From Desulfonatronum thiodismutans (GTDB lineage Bacteria; Desulfobacterota; Desulfovibrionia; Desulfovibrionales; Desulfonatronaceae), in contig NZ_JPIK01000013.1 of the NCBI RefSeq assembly GCF_000717475.1, forward strand, positions 1 to 64,000: a stretch of DNA of 64,000 nt. The letters run 5' to 3'. Both the position numbers and the translations under genes were made by a program. Below, piece after piece: positions 34,457 through 43,780 of the stretch (the stretch's first letter is position 1; each line of letters opens with the position of its first letter). Below the pieces are notes generated by a model, which worked only from the letters and a program-made list of their open reading frames with translations, did not search any database and was not told where the DNA came from.

Positions 34457-36124
34457 TCATTCCTGATCGCGGGAAGCATCCCGTTCCGGAGCTACCAGGG
34501 CGGTGATCCGGGACAGAAGACGGCGGGCGGCTTGTCTGCGCAGCCACCGCAGGACGACGGTCAGATCGCGTGCTCTCCCGGCGAGTTGGTCTCGCGAGCC
34601 CGGGTTGGCCACGACGAGATGGCAGGCCTGGATTTTTTTCGCTTCCGGCCACTGCCAGGATTCCACGTCGGCCAGCAGGTTTTCGTCCCATCCTCGATCG
34701 GTCAGCAGCCAATTTCGGCGGCGATCCGGATCGCAGGCCAGACCGACGATCAGGTCGAAATCCGAAGGCCACCCGGTTTCCAACAGCAGGGGCACCTCGG
34801 CAGCCGCGACCCTTTGCTTGCGGTGGGTTTGCCAGAAGTCTTCGAGATGGCGCCTAGCCAGGGGGTGGATCAAGGCTTCCAGTTCCCGGCGCAGGCGCGG
34901 TGTTTCCCGCAAGGAGTTCAACAAGGCGCGTTTGTCCACCGGCCCCTCGGGGTCCGGAATAAAGCGATCCCCGAAATTTCTCCGCAAGAGTTCCCAACCG
35001 TCCCGCCCCGGCTGATACAGTTCCGCCACGGCTTTGTCCGCGCTCCAGGTTGGCAGGCCCAGGGCCGCCAGTTCGGCCAGGAACAGGCTTTTACCGCATC
35101 CAGGCATACCTGTCAGGCCGACGCGCTGGGTGGTTCGGGAGCCGGCCAGGATCACCCGGAGCATGTCCTTGGGCGGCGGAAGCACGAAGGATAGAGGCTG
35201 GTGGGTGCGCGGATGGGGCAGGCCGAGTTTCCAGGCGTGGAGCATGGGGCGACGGAGCAGGGCGTTCATACCGGGAACCTCGTGCTGCCAGCCCGTGAAC
35301 GACGCCGGGCAGTAGGTCGGGTCGCCGAGCAGCGGGTGGCCCACATGGCGCATGTGCACCCGGATCTGGTGCGTCCGACCGCTGGCTATGCGCACCTGGA
35401 CCAGGCTGAAGCGGTCCTCGGGCGCGGTCCAGAGCACCGTGTACGCGCTGTGCGCCGGTTTGCCGCCCTTTTCGGTCACGGCCATGCGGGTCTTGGAGGT
35501 CGGGTGCCGGCCGATGGGGGCGTCCACGACGCCTTGGGCACGAGGGCGGCCGTGGACCAGGGCCAGGTAGACCTTTTCCACCTCCCGCGCCGCAAAGGCC
35601 GAGGCCAGACGCAGCCGGGCCGGTTCGTTCAGGGCAATGGCCAGGAGGCCGGTGGTGTCCTTGTCCAGGCGATGCACGATGCCGGGACGAGATGTATCCA
35701 TACCACCGGCATCCTTCCCGGCGAGTTCCGGAAAATGGTGGAGCAAGCGATGGACCAGAGTGCCCTGGTCCAGGCCCGCCGCGGGGTGGACCACCAGATC
35801 GGCGGGCTTGTTCAGGATGACCAGGTCGTCGTCCTGGTAGAGAACGCGCAATTCACGATTCTCGGGCTTCAGTTCGGAGGACTGAGAAGCTGCCCGCAGT
35901 TCCAGCCGGTCCCCGGGAGCAAGTCGGCGTCCGGGACGCAGGCAAGGGACGCCGTTGATCAGGGCCAAGCCGATCTTGATCCAGGACTGGATGCGGGAGC
36001 GGGCCACGCCCAGGTCCTCGGCATGGCCCATCCAGAACTGGTCCAGCCTGGCACCGCCCTGGTCACGGGGAACCACGGCGGTCAGGGGCGAGGCCTGTGA
36101 GGCGGGGTCGGCGGGGGAGGACAC
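34457..36124 (-). CDS. Fused pseudouridine synthase (RluD family) and dephospho-CoA kinase
   Basis: This 555-residue protein joins two enzymes. Residues ~15-325 are an RluD-family rRNA pseudouridine synthase: an S4-like start (ARSRIQSWIKIG), the catalytic HRLDKDTTGLL with Asp, and RTHQIRVHMRHVGHPLLGDP. Residues ~335-530 are CoaE, the last step of coenzyme A synthesis: Walker A GMPGCGKS, SADKAVAELY, and VPLLLETGW. The two jobs are unrelated in reaction, so the fusion is notable. No stop or frameshift occurs between the halves. The start is GTG at 36124. Confidence 0.93.
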   Translation of the reverse strand: MSSPADPASQASPLTAVVPRDQGGARLDQFWMGHAEDLGVARSRIQSWIKIGLALINGVPCLRPGRRLAPGDRLELRAASQSSELKPENRELRVLYQDDDLVILNKPADLVVHPAAGLDQGTLVHRLLHHFPELAGKDAGGMDTSRPGIVHRLDKDTTGLLAIALNEPARLRLASAFAAREVEKVYLALVHGRPRAQGVVDAPIGRHPTSKTRMAVTEKGGKPAHSAYTVLWTAPEDRFSLVQVRIASGRTHQIRVHMRHVGHPLLGDPTYCPASFTGWQHEVPGMNALLRRPMLHAWKLGLPHPRTHQPLSFVLPPPKDMLRVILAGSRTTQRVGLTGMPGCGKSLFLAELAALGLPTWSADKAVAELYQPGRDGWELLRRNFGDRFIPDPEGPVDKRALLNSLRETPRLRRELEALIHPLARRHLEDFWQTHRKQRVAAAEVPLLLETGWPSDFDLIVGLACDPDRRRNWLLTDRGWDENLLADVESWQWPEAKKIQACHLVVANPGSRDQLAGRARDLTVVLRWLRRQAARRLLSRITALVAPERDASRDQE

Positions 36125-36145
36125 GAGGGAGAGAGAAAGTCAGCA

Positions 36146-36262
36146 TTCTCTTTTCGGAGTCGGAGTCGGGGTCGGGATCGCTACCAGGATCGATAACCTT
36201 TGTGTGCCAATGGCCTGAATTCGATCCCGATTCCGATCCCGATAGCGACTCCGAAAGAGAAT
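36146..36262. repeat. Hexamer-based inverted repeat upstream of the RluD-CoaE gene
   Basis: The left arm (36146-36185) is a run of GTCGGA/GTCGGG hexamers, and the right arm (36217-36262) is its imperfect inverse with GATCCC/GATTCC hexamers. The outer ends match as an inverted pair with a one-base indel. It can fold into a long imperfect hairpin. It lies between two minus-strand genes and may be a mobile repeat. Confidence 0.7.
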
Positions 36263-36281
36263 TGTTGAATTGGATATGGAA

Positions 36282-37013
36282 CTACTGGTCCAGGTAGTAT
36301 TCCACCGTGGTCACCACGCGCAGGGTCTTGTTGATCTGCTTGTGTTCCTGCATGTCCGGCGCATTGTCCCGGGGCAGGATCTGGAACAGGCCCTGGTTGG
36401 CCCGGCGGATGCCGCCGAGCCGACTGCCGGAGTCCGCGGCGAACTGCTCCGCGGCCAGGCGAGCGTTCACCGTGGCTTCGGCGATCATCTCCGGCTTGAC
36501 GTCGTTGAGCCCGGTGAACAGATAGACCGGACCGCCGGCACCCCATTCCGCGCTGAGCACCACCCCGGCGTCCACAAGTTCGCTGACCCTCTGGCTGGCC
36601 GAAGCGATGAGGTCCACGTTTTCGGTGCGGGCCACGAGAACCTGGGTCAGGATGAACCTGGAGTCCACCGGGCCGGAGCGATAGGCCTGGGCCAGCAGGT
36701 CGGTGACCTCCAGGGACTGCACTTCCACGGCCTCTCTGGGCAGGCCGTGCCGGACCATGAACTGGACGACCTTATCGGCGTCAGCGGCCAGTTGGGCATG
36801 AACCTTGGTCAGGTCGTCGCCCGTGGCCACGAAGCGCATGGGCCAGATGGCCAAGTCGGCCTTGACCTCGGTTTCAGCCAGCCCACGGACCGTTACGAAG
36901 CGATCACCCAGCCTCCCTTCCACGAATCCCTTTCCGATGAAATAGCCTCCCAATGCCAATCCAACGGCGACAAGCAGCGCGGCGACGAACAACTTGAGCG
37001 GGGAATCGGACAT
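36282..37013 (-). CDS. SIMPL (DUF541) domain protein
   Basis: This 243-residue protein has one N-terminal membrane segment (~7-27, LFVAALLVAVGLALGGYFIG) then a SIMPL domain (VTVRGLAETEVKADLAIWPMRFVA ...). SIMPL proteins are periplasmic or outer-surface, and their role is poorly known; some are linked to kinase signalling or stress. AAGGAG lies 7 nt before the ATG at 37013, which I prefer over the TTG at 37019. It is read in the same direction as ppiD, 50 nt upstream. Confidence 0.9.
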   Translation of the reverse strand: MSDSPLKLFVAALLVAVGLALGGYFIGKGFVEGRLGDRFVTVRGLAETEVKADLAIWPMRFVATGDDLTKVHAQLAADADKVVQFMVRHGLPREAVEVQSLEVTDLLAQAYRSGPVDSRFILTQVLVARTENVDLIASASQRVSELVDAGVVLSAEWGAGGPVYLFTGLNDVKPEMIAEATVNARLAAEQFAADSGSRLGGIRRANQGLFQILPRDNAPDMQEHKQINKTLRVVTTVEYYLDQ

Positions 37014-37063
37014 GGTCAACCTCCTTGGGGTGACGGGACGAGGGGGGGCAAATCAATCGGGCG

Positions 37064-38953
37064 TCAGCGCGGCGCGGGACGCAGAACGTCCTGGCGCAGA
37101 ATCCGAATTTCGGCCTTGCTTTGCAATTCGGCCACAAAGGCCTGCATGAACTCGCGTCGGCGGGACTGGAGCAGGGCTTCGCGCCACTCGTCCTGTTCGG
37201 CGATCCATTGTTCTTCCGATGGGGCGATGCGCTCCTGGACCCGGGCGACGATGAACGCGTCCTGCATCTCGTAGACCTGGAGAAGCCAGTCGCCAACCGG
37301 GGCACCGAAGGCGTCCGCCCCCAGGTTCGGGTGAAAGCCCAGGCCGGGAATGAAGCCCTGGCGACCGAAAGGGGCGCTGGTTCGCAGCTCACTGGGTATC
37401 TCCGAGGCTTCGGCGGTAATCGATTCCAGAGCCTGTTCGGCCTTGGCCCGTGCGGCTTCCTTGGCCTTCTCCATGCGTAACTGGGCTACGACCCGTTCCC
37501 GGACTTCTTCCAGAGGACGAACTCGCTGGGGTTCGAAGTCGATGCGCTGGGCCAGCAGATAGCCGTCGGCCATGAGGATCGGGGTCTGGGTAATGGCCCC
37601 GTCCTGGAGCCCGAAAAGCACGGCCACTGCTTCCGGCGACAGGTCCAGGCCGACAGGGGACTGGCCCATGGGAAAGAACTCCGAGGTTTGAAGCTGGAGG
37701 TCGAGGTTCTCAGCTGCTTTTTCCAAAGATTCGCCAATGATGATCTGCTCCATTGCCAGGTCCAGGGTCTCGGGCAGCCGCTCCAGGGCATGTTCCTCGG
37801 CCAGTCTGGCGCGGATGGTCGCGGCTACTTCCTCCAGGGGCACGACACCGCTTTCCCGGAGGTCCTCAAGCAGGATCAGGTGCCACCCGAACGGGCTGCG
37901 CACCGGCTCGCTGAGCTGACCGGGCTCAAGTGCAAAGGCCGCGTCCTCGAACTCGGGAACCATCTCCCCGCGTCCGAACCAGCCCAAATCGCCGCCTTGA
38001 GCCGCGGTGGCGTCTTGTGAGTGCTCCCGGGCCATGTCCGCAAAGGACTCCCCGGCCTGAATCCGGACCAACACCTCCAGCAATTCCTCTCGGGCCTTCT
38101 CTTGGGCCTCTTCCGTGCCGTCCTCGGGAGAGATCAGGATATGTCGGGCCCTGACCTGCTCCGGAAGGGCGTATTCATGGGCCATGGCGGTATAGAAGTC
38201 CTCGATTTCCTCCTGGGTGACGCGGGTGGGATCGGCCAGTTCGGAAGGGCTGATGTTCAGGTAGGCAATTTGAATACGGGCCGGAACCTGAAAGGTGTTC
38301 AGTTGCGACTGGTAGTGGGCTTCCACGGCTTCCTCGTCGACATCGAAGTCGTCCAGTTCCGTGGTCCAGGGGAACGAAAGATATTCCAGGACGGCTTCTT
38401 CTTGCGCAAAGGTAAAAATGTCCCGGACTTCCTGGTCGGAAACCGCGGCGGGGAGGGCGATGAAGTCCTGGAGGCGCTGGATGACCAAGTCGCCGCGGAA
38501 GTCGCGTTCGAACTGGGCGGGAGTCAGGTTATGGGCCCGCAGAACCGCCTGGTATTGGGCCGGGTCAAAACGGTCCTTAAGGTCGTGGAAGACCTGCATG
38601 GCGGTAATGGCCTGGCGCAGTTCCTGGGCGGAAACATTCAGGCCCAGCCGGGCGGCCTCCTGCTCCATGAGCTTGGCATTGACCATCTGGCCGAAAATCT
38701 GTCCCCGGAAATCCATCCGCTCCAGCTCGTCCACGCTAACGTTCGGGTTCTCCTGGCGCAGGTTGTCCAGCGTCTGCCGGTAGACCCGTTGAAAGTCTTC
38801 CAGGAACAGAGGGCTGCCGTCGATTTCGGCCAGGACGTCGCCCCGCTCGCTGCGGAAGCTGCCGACCCCCCAGAAGACGAACACCAGGATGATGATCCCG
38901 AATATGACCTTTACGCCCCAGGACTGGGCGTTGCGACGAATGGCGTCAAGCAT
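37064..38953 (-). CDS. ppiD: PpiD-like peptidyl-prolyl isomerase
   Basis: This 629-residue protein is anchored near the N-terminus ([20 protein letters not shown]). A SurA/PpiD-like chaperone domain follows, then a parvulin domain at ~270-370 (VRARHILIS ... [23 protein letters not shown]). It would fold proteins at the outer face of the inner membrane. AAGGAG precedes the ATG. Length and layout match PpiD. Gene order ppiD-SIMPL is operon-like. Confidence 0.95.
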   Translation of the reverse strand: MLDAIRRNAQSWGVKVIFGIIILVFVFWGVGSFRSERGDVLAEIDGSPLFLEDFQRVYRQTLDNLRQENPNVSVDELERMDFRGQIFGQMVNAKLMEQEAARLGLNVSAQELRQAITAMQVFHDLKDRFDPAQYQAVLRAHNLTPAQFERDFRGDLVIQRLQDFIALPAAVSDQEVRDIFTFAQEEAVLEYLSFPWTTELDDFDVDEEAVEAHYQSQLNTFQVPARIQIAYLNISPSELADPTRVTQEEIEDFYTAMAHEYALPEQVRARHILISPEDGTEEAQEKAREELLEVLVRIQAGESFADMAREHSQDATAAQGGDLGWFGRGEMVPEFEDAAFALEPGQLSEPVRSPFGWHLILLEDLRESGVVPLEEVAATIRARLAEEHALERLPETLDLAMEQIIIGESLEKAAENLDLQLQTSEFFPMGQSPVGLDLSPEAVAVLFGLQDGAITQTPILMADGYLLAQRIDFEPQRVRPLEEVRERVVAQLRMEKAKEAARAKAEQALESITAEASEIPSELRTSAPFGRQGFIPGLGFHPNLGADAFGAPVGDWLLQVYEMQDAFIVARVQERIAPSEEQWIAEQDEWREALLQSRRREFMQAFVAELQSKAEIRILRQDVLRPAPR

Positions 38954-39010
38954 TGCTGCTCCTTGATGTGTTGTCCCGCTGTGTGAGCACGCGGGAATAA
39001 AAGATTGATT

Positions 39011-40942
39011 CTATTTCTTGAGGGCCTTGATCTGGTTCAGGAGCCCGCCAAATTTGATAATCTCAAGTTCCTTGGGGGTCAAATCATGCCGGACCGGGAT
39101 GGCTTGGCCGTCCTGGGTGGCCAGGGTCGTTTCCGGACCCGCGAACAGGTTGGCAGCGGTCAGTTCAACGGTTTGTCCCTGAGTCATCCGGTCGTGATCC
39201 GCCGGATCGACGAAGACCAGGGGCAGAATGCCGAAGTTGATCAGGTTGGCCTTGTGAATCCGGGCAAAGGACTTGGCCAGGACGATCCGGACACCCAGAT
39301 GACGGGGGCCGAGGGCCGCGTGTTCGCGGCTGGAGCCTTGCCCGTAGTTCTCGCCGCCGACAATGATCCCGACCTGGGCCTGCCTGGCCCGGACCACGAA
39401 TTCCGGGTCCACGCGGTTGAAGATGTACTCGCTGATGGCCGGGAGGTTGGAGCGCAGGGCCGTGACCGCCGCGCCGCCGGGCAGGATGTGGTCCGTGGTG
39501 ATGTTGTCCCCGAGAACGATGAGCACCTGGGCCCGGATCGTTTCGGACAGAGGCGGGAATTCCTCCAGGGGAACGATGTTCGGCCCGCGGAGGATTTCCA
39601 CCCTCGCCGCCTCGTCGGCGGAATCCGGCGGCATGATGAACTGGCGGCGGATGGAGGGCACATCCCGAGGCAGAAGCGGCTTGTCCGGAGCCGGGCCCCA
39701 GGTGGAAGGGGCGGTGATTCGACCGTGCAGGGCGGCCTGGGCCGCGGTTGCCGGACCGACGAGATAGACCTGACCGTCCTGGGTGCCGCTGCGACCTTCG
39801 AAGTTGCGGTTGAAGGTCCGCAGGCTGACCCCTTCGGACGTGGGCGAGCCGCCCATGCCGATGCACGGTCCGCAGGCGCACTCCAGGAGCCGGGCCCCGC
39901 TGTCCAGCAGGGCGTCCAGCAGGCCTTCGCGGTTCAACAGCTTGAGAACCTGCTTGGAGCCGGGCGCGATGAGCAGGTCGGTGGTCCGTGCGGCATGCTT
40001 GTCTTGCAGCACCAGGGCCGCGGTCTTGAGATCCGTATAGGAGGAGTTGGTGCAGGAGCCGATGGCCACCTGATCCACGGGCAGTCCATCCAGCTCCCGG
40101 ATAGGAACGACCAGGTCGGGCATGTGCGGTCTGGCGGCCATGGGTTCGATGGCGTCCAGGTCGATTTCAACGACACGATCATAGGCGGCGTCCGGGTCCG
40201 CGGCCAGCGGAGCGAAATCTTCGCCCCGCCCCATGCGTTCCAGGAAGTCGCGGGTCTGGTCGTCGCTGGGGAAGACCGAGGAGGTCGCACCCAGTTCCGC
40301 GCCCATGTTGGTGATGGTGGCCCGCTCCGGTACGGTCAGCGTGGCAACTCCTGGACCGGAGTACTCCAGGACCGCGCCGACGCCGCCCTTGACCGAGAGC
40401 AGCTGGAGCACGCGGAGAATGACGTCCTTGGCCCCGGCCCAGCCTTGCAGCCGACCGGTCAGATAGATCCGGAAGACCTTGGGCATGGGAATGACATAGG
40501 GCTCGCCGGCCATGGCCAGGGCCACGGACAGCCCTCCCGCGCCCATGGCCAGGGAGCCGACCCCCCCCGCCGTGGGGGTGTGGCTGTCCGAGCCGATCAG
40601 GGTCTTGCCGGGTTTGGCGAAGTTTTCCAGGTGCAGTTGGTGACAGATCCCGGTGCCGGGCGGGGAGAAAATGATTCCGTAGCGGGCGGCTACTGTCCGC
40701 AGAAACCGATGGTCGTCGGGGTTTTGAAAGCCCATTTGCAGCGTGTTGTGATCCACGTAGCTTACGGAAAGCTCTGTCCGGACCCGATCCAGCCCCATGG
40801 CCATCCATTGGAGGTAGGCCATGGTCCCGGTGGCGTCCTGGGTCAAGGTCTGGTCGATGCGCAGGGCGATTTCCGATCCGGGCGTCATGACGCCGGATAC
40901 AAGGTGCTCGCCGATGATTTTCTGGGTCAGATTGCGTCCCAT
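39011..40942 (-). CDS. Aconitate hydratase, Aquifex-type
   Basis: This 643-residue protein isomerises citrate to isocitrate through a [4Fe-4S] cluster. It matches the short aconitase type: LIGSDSHTPTAGGVGSLAMGAGG near 125, the cluster-binding CACGPCIG region, the GSCTNSSYTDL stretch, and GGENYGQGSSREHAAL near 550. The swivel domain follows the core in the usual order. I prefer the ATG at 40942 because AGGA sits 5 nt before it; 40954 has no site. A small ORF lies only 32 nt upstream of the start. Confidence 0.96.
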   Translation of the reverse strand: MGRNLTQKIIGEHLVSGVMTPGSEIALRIDQTLTQDATGTMAYLQWMAMGLDRVRTELSVSYVDHNTLQMGFQNPDDHRFLRTVAARYGIIFSPPGTGICHQLHLENFAKPGKTLIGSDSHTPTAGGVGSLAMGAGGLSVALAMAGEPYVIPMPKVFRIYLTGRLQGWAGAKDVILRVLQLLSVKGGVGAVLEYSGPGVATLTVPERATITNMGAELGATSSVFPSDDQTRDFLERMGRGEDFAPLAADPDAAYDRVVEIDLDAIEPMAARPHMPDLVVPIRELDGLPVDQVAIGSCTNSSYTDLKTAALVLQDKHAARTTDLLIAPGSKQVLKLLNREGLLDALLDSGARLLECACGPCIGMGGSPTSEGVSLRTFNRNFEGRSGTQDGQVYLVGPATAAQAALHGRITAPSTWGPAPDKPLLPRDVPSIRRQFIMPPDSADEAARVEILRGPNIVPLEEFPPLSETIRAQVLIVLGDNITTDHILPGGAAVTALRSNLPAISEYIFNRVDPEFVVRARQAQVGIIVGGENYGQGSSREHAALGPRHLGVRIVLAKSFARIHKANLINFGILPLVFVDPADHDRMTQGQTVELTAANLFAGPETTLATQDGQAIPVRHDLTPKELEIIKFGGLLNQIKALKK

Positions 40943-40974
40943 GGGGGTCCTCATGTCAGGGTTGAAGAGCGGCG

Positions 40975-41262
40975 TCAGGACGGGTGGCTTTGCTTTTCAG
41001 CGGCAAGTCCGAAGAGCCGAATGCGGTTGATCTTGTTGCGGCGGCAGTCGATTTCCACTTGCAGACGCAGTTTGTCCTGCTGCAATCGAAAAATCTCCTG
41101 AGAATAGACGACGCCCTCGGAAGGTTTTTCACTGAACAGCAGTTCCTTGAATCTTGCGGCGCAGGCGATTTGTTGGGCCGTGAAGTCGTCCAGCTCGGCC
41201 TCCAGGGCGGCAATGGCCTCAGCCTCAGAGCTTGACGCGGCGTTTGGTGCGTTGGATGGCAT
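40975..41262 (-). CDS. Small coiled-coil protein, unknown
   Basis: This 95-residue protein is mostly helical with a likely coiled coil (AIAALEAELDDFTAQQIACA ... LQQDKLRLQVEID). I know no family. The longer form starting at 41421 would overlap the upstream gene by 197 nt; from the ATG at 41262 (GGAG 12 nt upstream) the overlap is 38 nt. It lies between the EPT-like gene and the aconitase gene and probably shares their message. Confidence 0.6.
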   Translation of the reverse strand: MPSNAPNAASSSEAEAIAALEAELDDFTAQQIACAARFKELLFSEKPSEGVVYSQEIFRLQQDKLRLQVEIDCRRNKINRIRLFGLAAEKQSHPS

Positions 41263-43126
41263 TGGGCGGAGCGTCTCCTCTCTCGCCCGACCCGGCCGGA
41301 TGATTTCGTCCGGCGGGCCGGCTTGAATTGGTTGTGGCGCGTTCCGCCCGTTGTCCCGGTTGATGCTCGGGTCGTTGGCCCTGTTGTTGCTCGGGTCGTT
41401 TGGCGGACGCGGTGAGGACATGGTTGTAGAGGGTCCAGAATCCGGGCCACGTCCCGGTCAGCTCTCCTGGGCTGGTCAACTGGATGCCGGGGTGCTTGAA
41501 GGCGAGCATGGCCGCGGCCATGGCCCATGCGGCGTCCGGAGGCTCGAAGCGCGGATCGCCGCGTTCGGTTCCTCGCGGTACTGGCTGAAAAAACAGGGAT
41601 GAGCCTTCCTGTCGCCACGTACGCCCGGACCAGTTCGAGAAGGTCTCGATCACCTCTCGGTCGTACTCCGAGGGCAAGCCCTTGAGAACGGCCGCGCTTG
41701 GCGCTCCCAAGGCCAGGACTACGGCCAGGGGCATGGCCTGGGAGCGTCCGCGAACGTCCAGGATCGGTTCAGCGGGCCATGGTCCGGCTTCGGCCCGGAT
41801 TCCCTTTGGATCGATGCTCACGGCGAGTCCGCAGGATCGAAGCAGGGTCAGGAGTGGGTCAGCGGACGAGTCTTTTTTGGGCCAAAGCCCTTCCAGGCGC
41901 ATGGTCCATCCTGTGAAACGCGACCAGATCAGCAGCATGGCGCTCAGGTCGGGGTCCAAAGGCACACGGAAGGTGGAATGCGAACCGGATGCGTCATTAT
42001 ATGTACCGCCCGGCAGGCGCGGCAGGGCATGGGAAACCGTGATCGCGTCGGGCTGGACGTTGTGGGGGACGCCGTACAGGTCGTACATCTCGGAGATGAT
42101 CTTGAGCTTCGCGCCAATACCTTCGGGCATCCCGGCCCCGGACCAGGTCAGGCGCAGTCCTCGCGAATAAAAAGGAGCGGCAACCAGCAGGGCGACGATC
42201 AACTCCTCGGGTGTTTCATCGTCAATCTGGGCCAGCTCGGGGGTTCCGTTGGACTCAAGGCGGACCGGAAGCCCGGGAGAGTGCGGGTTGAGCTGGTGGA
42301 GCCGGGCTCCAAGGCGAGGGAGGAACTGTTGCCACTGCTTTAAGGGAAGCATCTTCAGTGAACCGGACCCGCTGAATTTGGCGATGCCCGGGCGGGCCAA
42401 CGCCGTAGCAAGCAACAGAGCCAAAATGAAAGGGCTTTGTCCGACATGGACGGTTTTTTGATCGAAGTCCAGATCGGCGGATCGTCCCGGAGAGTGGGTG
42501 ACATGGTCGCGTTCCCAGGCCAGACCGGCACCGAGTTGGTTCAAAGCCTTGATCAATTCGACTACGTCGTCGTTGGTCCGCACGGGGTTTGCTCGGGCGG
42601 CGGCATTGGTCGCCGCGGCCCAGTATATCGCGATTTCGGCCCGGAGAACGTCCGTGGGTCCGGGAAGCGTCACGGCTCCGCCGGGGGCTCCTGGGCGAAG
42701 AATCCAGGGTCTGCCGCTTGGAACGTCTTTTTGTTCGCCCAGGATGTAGCCGAGGTTGTTGCACTGGGAGAGCAATTGATGCCAGTGTTTGGAGCGACCA
42801 CCTTCCTCCGGCTGGAGAACGTTCTCCCAGACGGTCCACAAGGACTTTTCCAGGTTTTGGATGGCGCTGCGATTCGAAGCGGCGCGTGAAGCATCACCCT
42901 TTCGCCGGACGGCAATTTCAGCGAGGAGTCGGGATCGACGCAGCAACGCGGCGGCGACGTTGCGTTCTTCCCGCAGCAACCGCTCTTCGAGGCGGTAAAG
43001 AGGTTCCCGTCTTTCCGTGTCGTCGTCCGGCGCACGGAGGTCGGGCATGGCCCCGGAAGTGTTTTCAGGCGTGCTTCCTGGTCTATCTGGGTCGTTTTGC
43101 GAGGGGGGGGAGGGGCGGTTGTTCAT
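41225..43126 (-). CDS. Enolpyruvate-transferase-fold protein, likely non-catalytic
   Basis: This 633-residue protein begins with a disordered stretch, then a helical chorismate-mutase-like segment (~40-110, RLEERLLREERNVAAALLRR). The rest (~140-590) aligns by eye along the EPSP synthase (AroA) fold, in order: LPGPTDVLRAEI, VELIKALNQLGAG, LPRLGARLHQL, and near the end AAWAMAAAMLAFKHPGIQL. The catalytic motifs are missing: no SKS at the start and no NAGTxxR. It may be a regulatory or binding pseudoenzyme. The C-terminal ~50 residues are Gln/Arg-rich and low-complexity. AAAGGA precedes the ATG. Confidence 0.7.
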   Translation of the reverse strand: MNNRPSPPSQNDPDRPGSTPENTSGAMPDLRAPDDDTERREPLYRLEERLLREERNVAAALLRRSRLLAEIAVRRKGDASRAASNRSAIQNLEKSLWTVWENVLQPEEGGRSKHWHQLLSQCNNLGYILGEQKDVPSGRPWILRPGAPGGAVTLPGPTDVLRAEIAIYWAAATNAAARANPVRTNDDVVELIKALNQLGAGLAWERDHVTHSPGRSADLDFDQKTVHVGQSPFILALLLATALARPGIAKFSGSGSLKMLPLKQWQQFLPRLGARLHQLNPHSPGLPVRLESNGTPELAQIDDETPEELIVALLVAAPFYSRGLRLTWSGAGMPEGIGAKLKIISEMYDLYGVPHNVQPDAITVSHALPRLPGGTYNDASGSHSTFRVPLDPDLSAMLLIWSRFTGWTMRLEGLWPKKDSSADPLLTLLRSCGLAVSIDPKGIRAEAGPWPAEPILDVRGRSQAMPLAVVLALGAPSAAVLKGLPSEYDREVIETFSNWSGRTWRQEGSSLFFQPVPRGTERGDPRFEPPDAAWAMAAAMLAFKHPGIQLTSPGELTGTWPGFWTLYNHVLTASAKRPEQQQGQRPEHQPGQRAERATTNSSRPAGRNHPAGSGERGDAPPNAIQRTKRRVKL

Positions 43127-43609
43127 GGTTGTCCTTTCGTGAAACGCTCGTATTTATCCAGATTTGCATCGGGATACAAGTCTTGGAATCAATCATCAGG
43201 TGCTGAAGCATTTCGACGAGACTGAGAAAAACAAAAAAAGGGGGTTGAAAAAGGATTTCGCTTGGGGTAGATAGTCCGCAATCATTAAGAAGAAGCTGGC
43301 AAAACGCAAGGTTTGGTAAACGGACCGTCAACCAGCAAGCCCTGTTTCTTCTTACTCGGAGTGCAAACCGTTTGCCGTTGGTGCTGATTGATCGGTTCGG
43401 CGGGCTGGCGGTTACAGCAAGGTCGGTCGCCATTCCCCTCGATTGACTGAATCCGAGTTTAAATTTACGAAACTCGCTGGAGTTTCCCGCATGGACATCT
43501 AGTTTCAATGATTCGCCTTACTTTCTTTTTGTTTTTTTCATTATCCTCCGCGATACTGTCCAGTCCACGTTGCCCGTCAGCGTCCGCGTGGTTGCTTTGA
43601 CTTTCTCTG
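43127..43609. other. Intergenic region upstream of sat
   Basis: This ~480-nt stretch between the divergent EPT-like gene and the sat promoter shows no convincing gene; short open frames on the minus strand lack ribosome sites and family features. It is AT-richer than surrounding genes. It may hold further regulatory sites for sat that I cannot identify. Confidence 0.5.
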
Positions 43610-43653
43610 TTGACACTTTTGGAAGCGCTTGTTAAATATTGCACAAGCGCTTC
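43610..43653 (+). promoter_or_regulatory. sat promoter with Rex-type operator
   Basis: TTGACA (43610-43615) and TAAATA (43633-43638) are spaced by 17 nt. Over the -10 lies TTGTTAAATATTGCACAA (43629-43646), close to the Rex consensus TTGTGA-n6-TCACAA. A larger perfect inverted pair GAAGCGCTTGT/ACAAGCGCTTC (43622-43632, 43643-43653) encloses it. Rex is known to repress sat in Desulfovibrio vulgaris in response to the NADH/NAD+ state. Promoter seen directly; Rex control inferred. Confidence 0.8.
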
Positions 43654-43780
43654 GGTATTATAGCGAGTACCCCGTTTTCGGCACGCGACGGAGCAAGTCC
43701 GCGATAGTTTTGTGGCGCATCGTCGCCAGCCGGGGATGTCTTAAACCATAACCCAAACAACTGGAAAAGGAGACAAAACT

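Noticed and set aside
39005..41101. Plus-strand frame of 698 codons opposite aconitase
   Set aside because: Antisense to aconitase, with low-complexity Gly/Gln/Asp content and no ribosome site.
43083..43508. Minus-strand frame of 141 codons in the sat upstream region
   Set aside because: It runs into the EPT-like gene, has no ribosome site and no recognisable fold.
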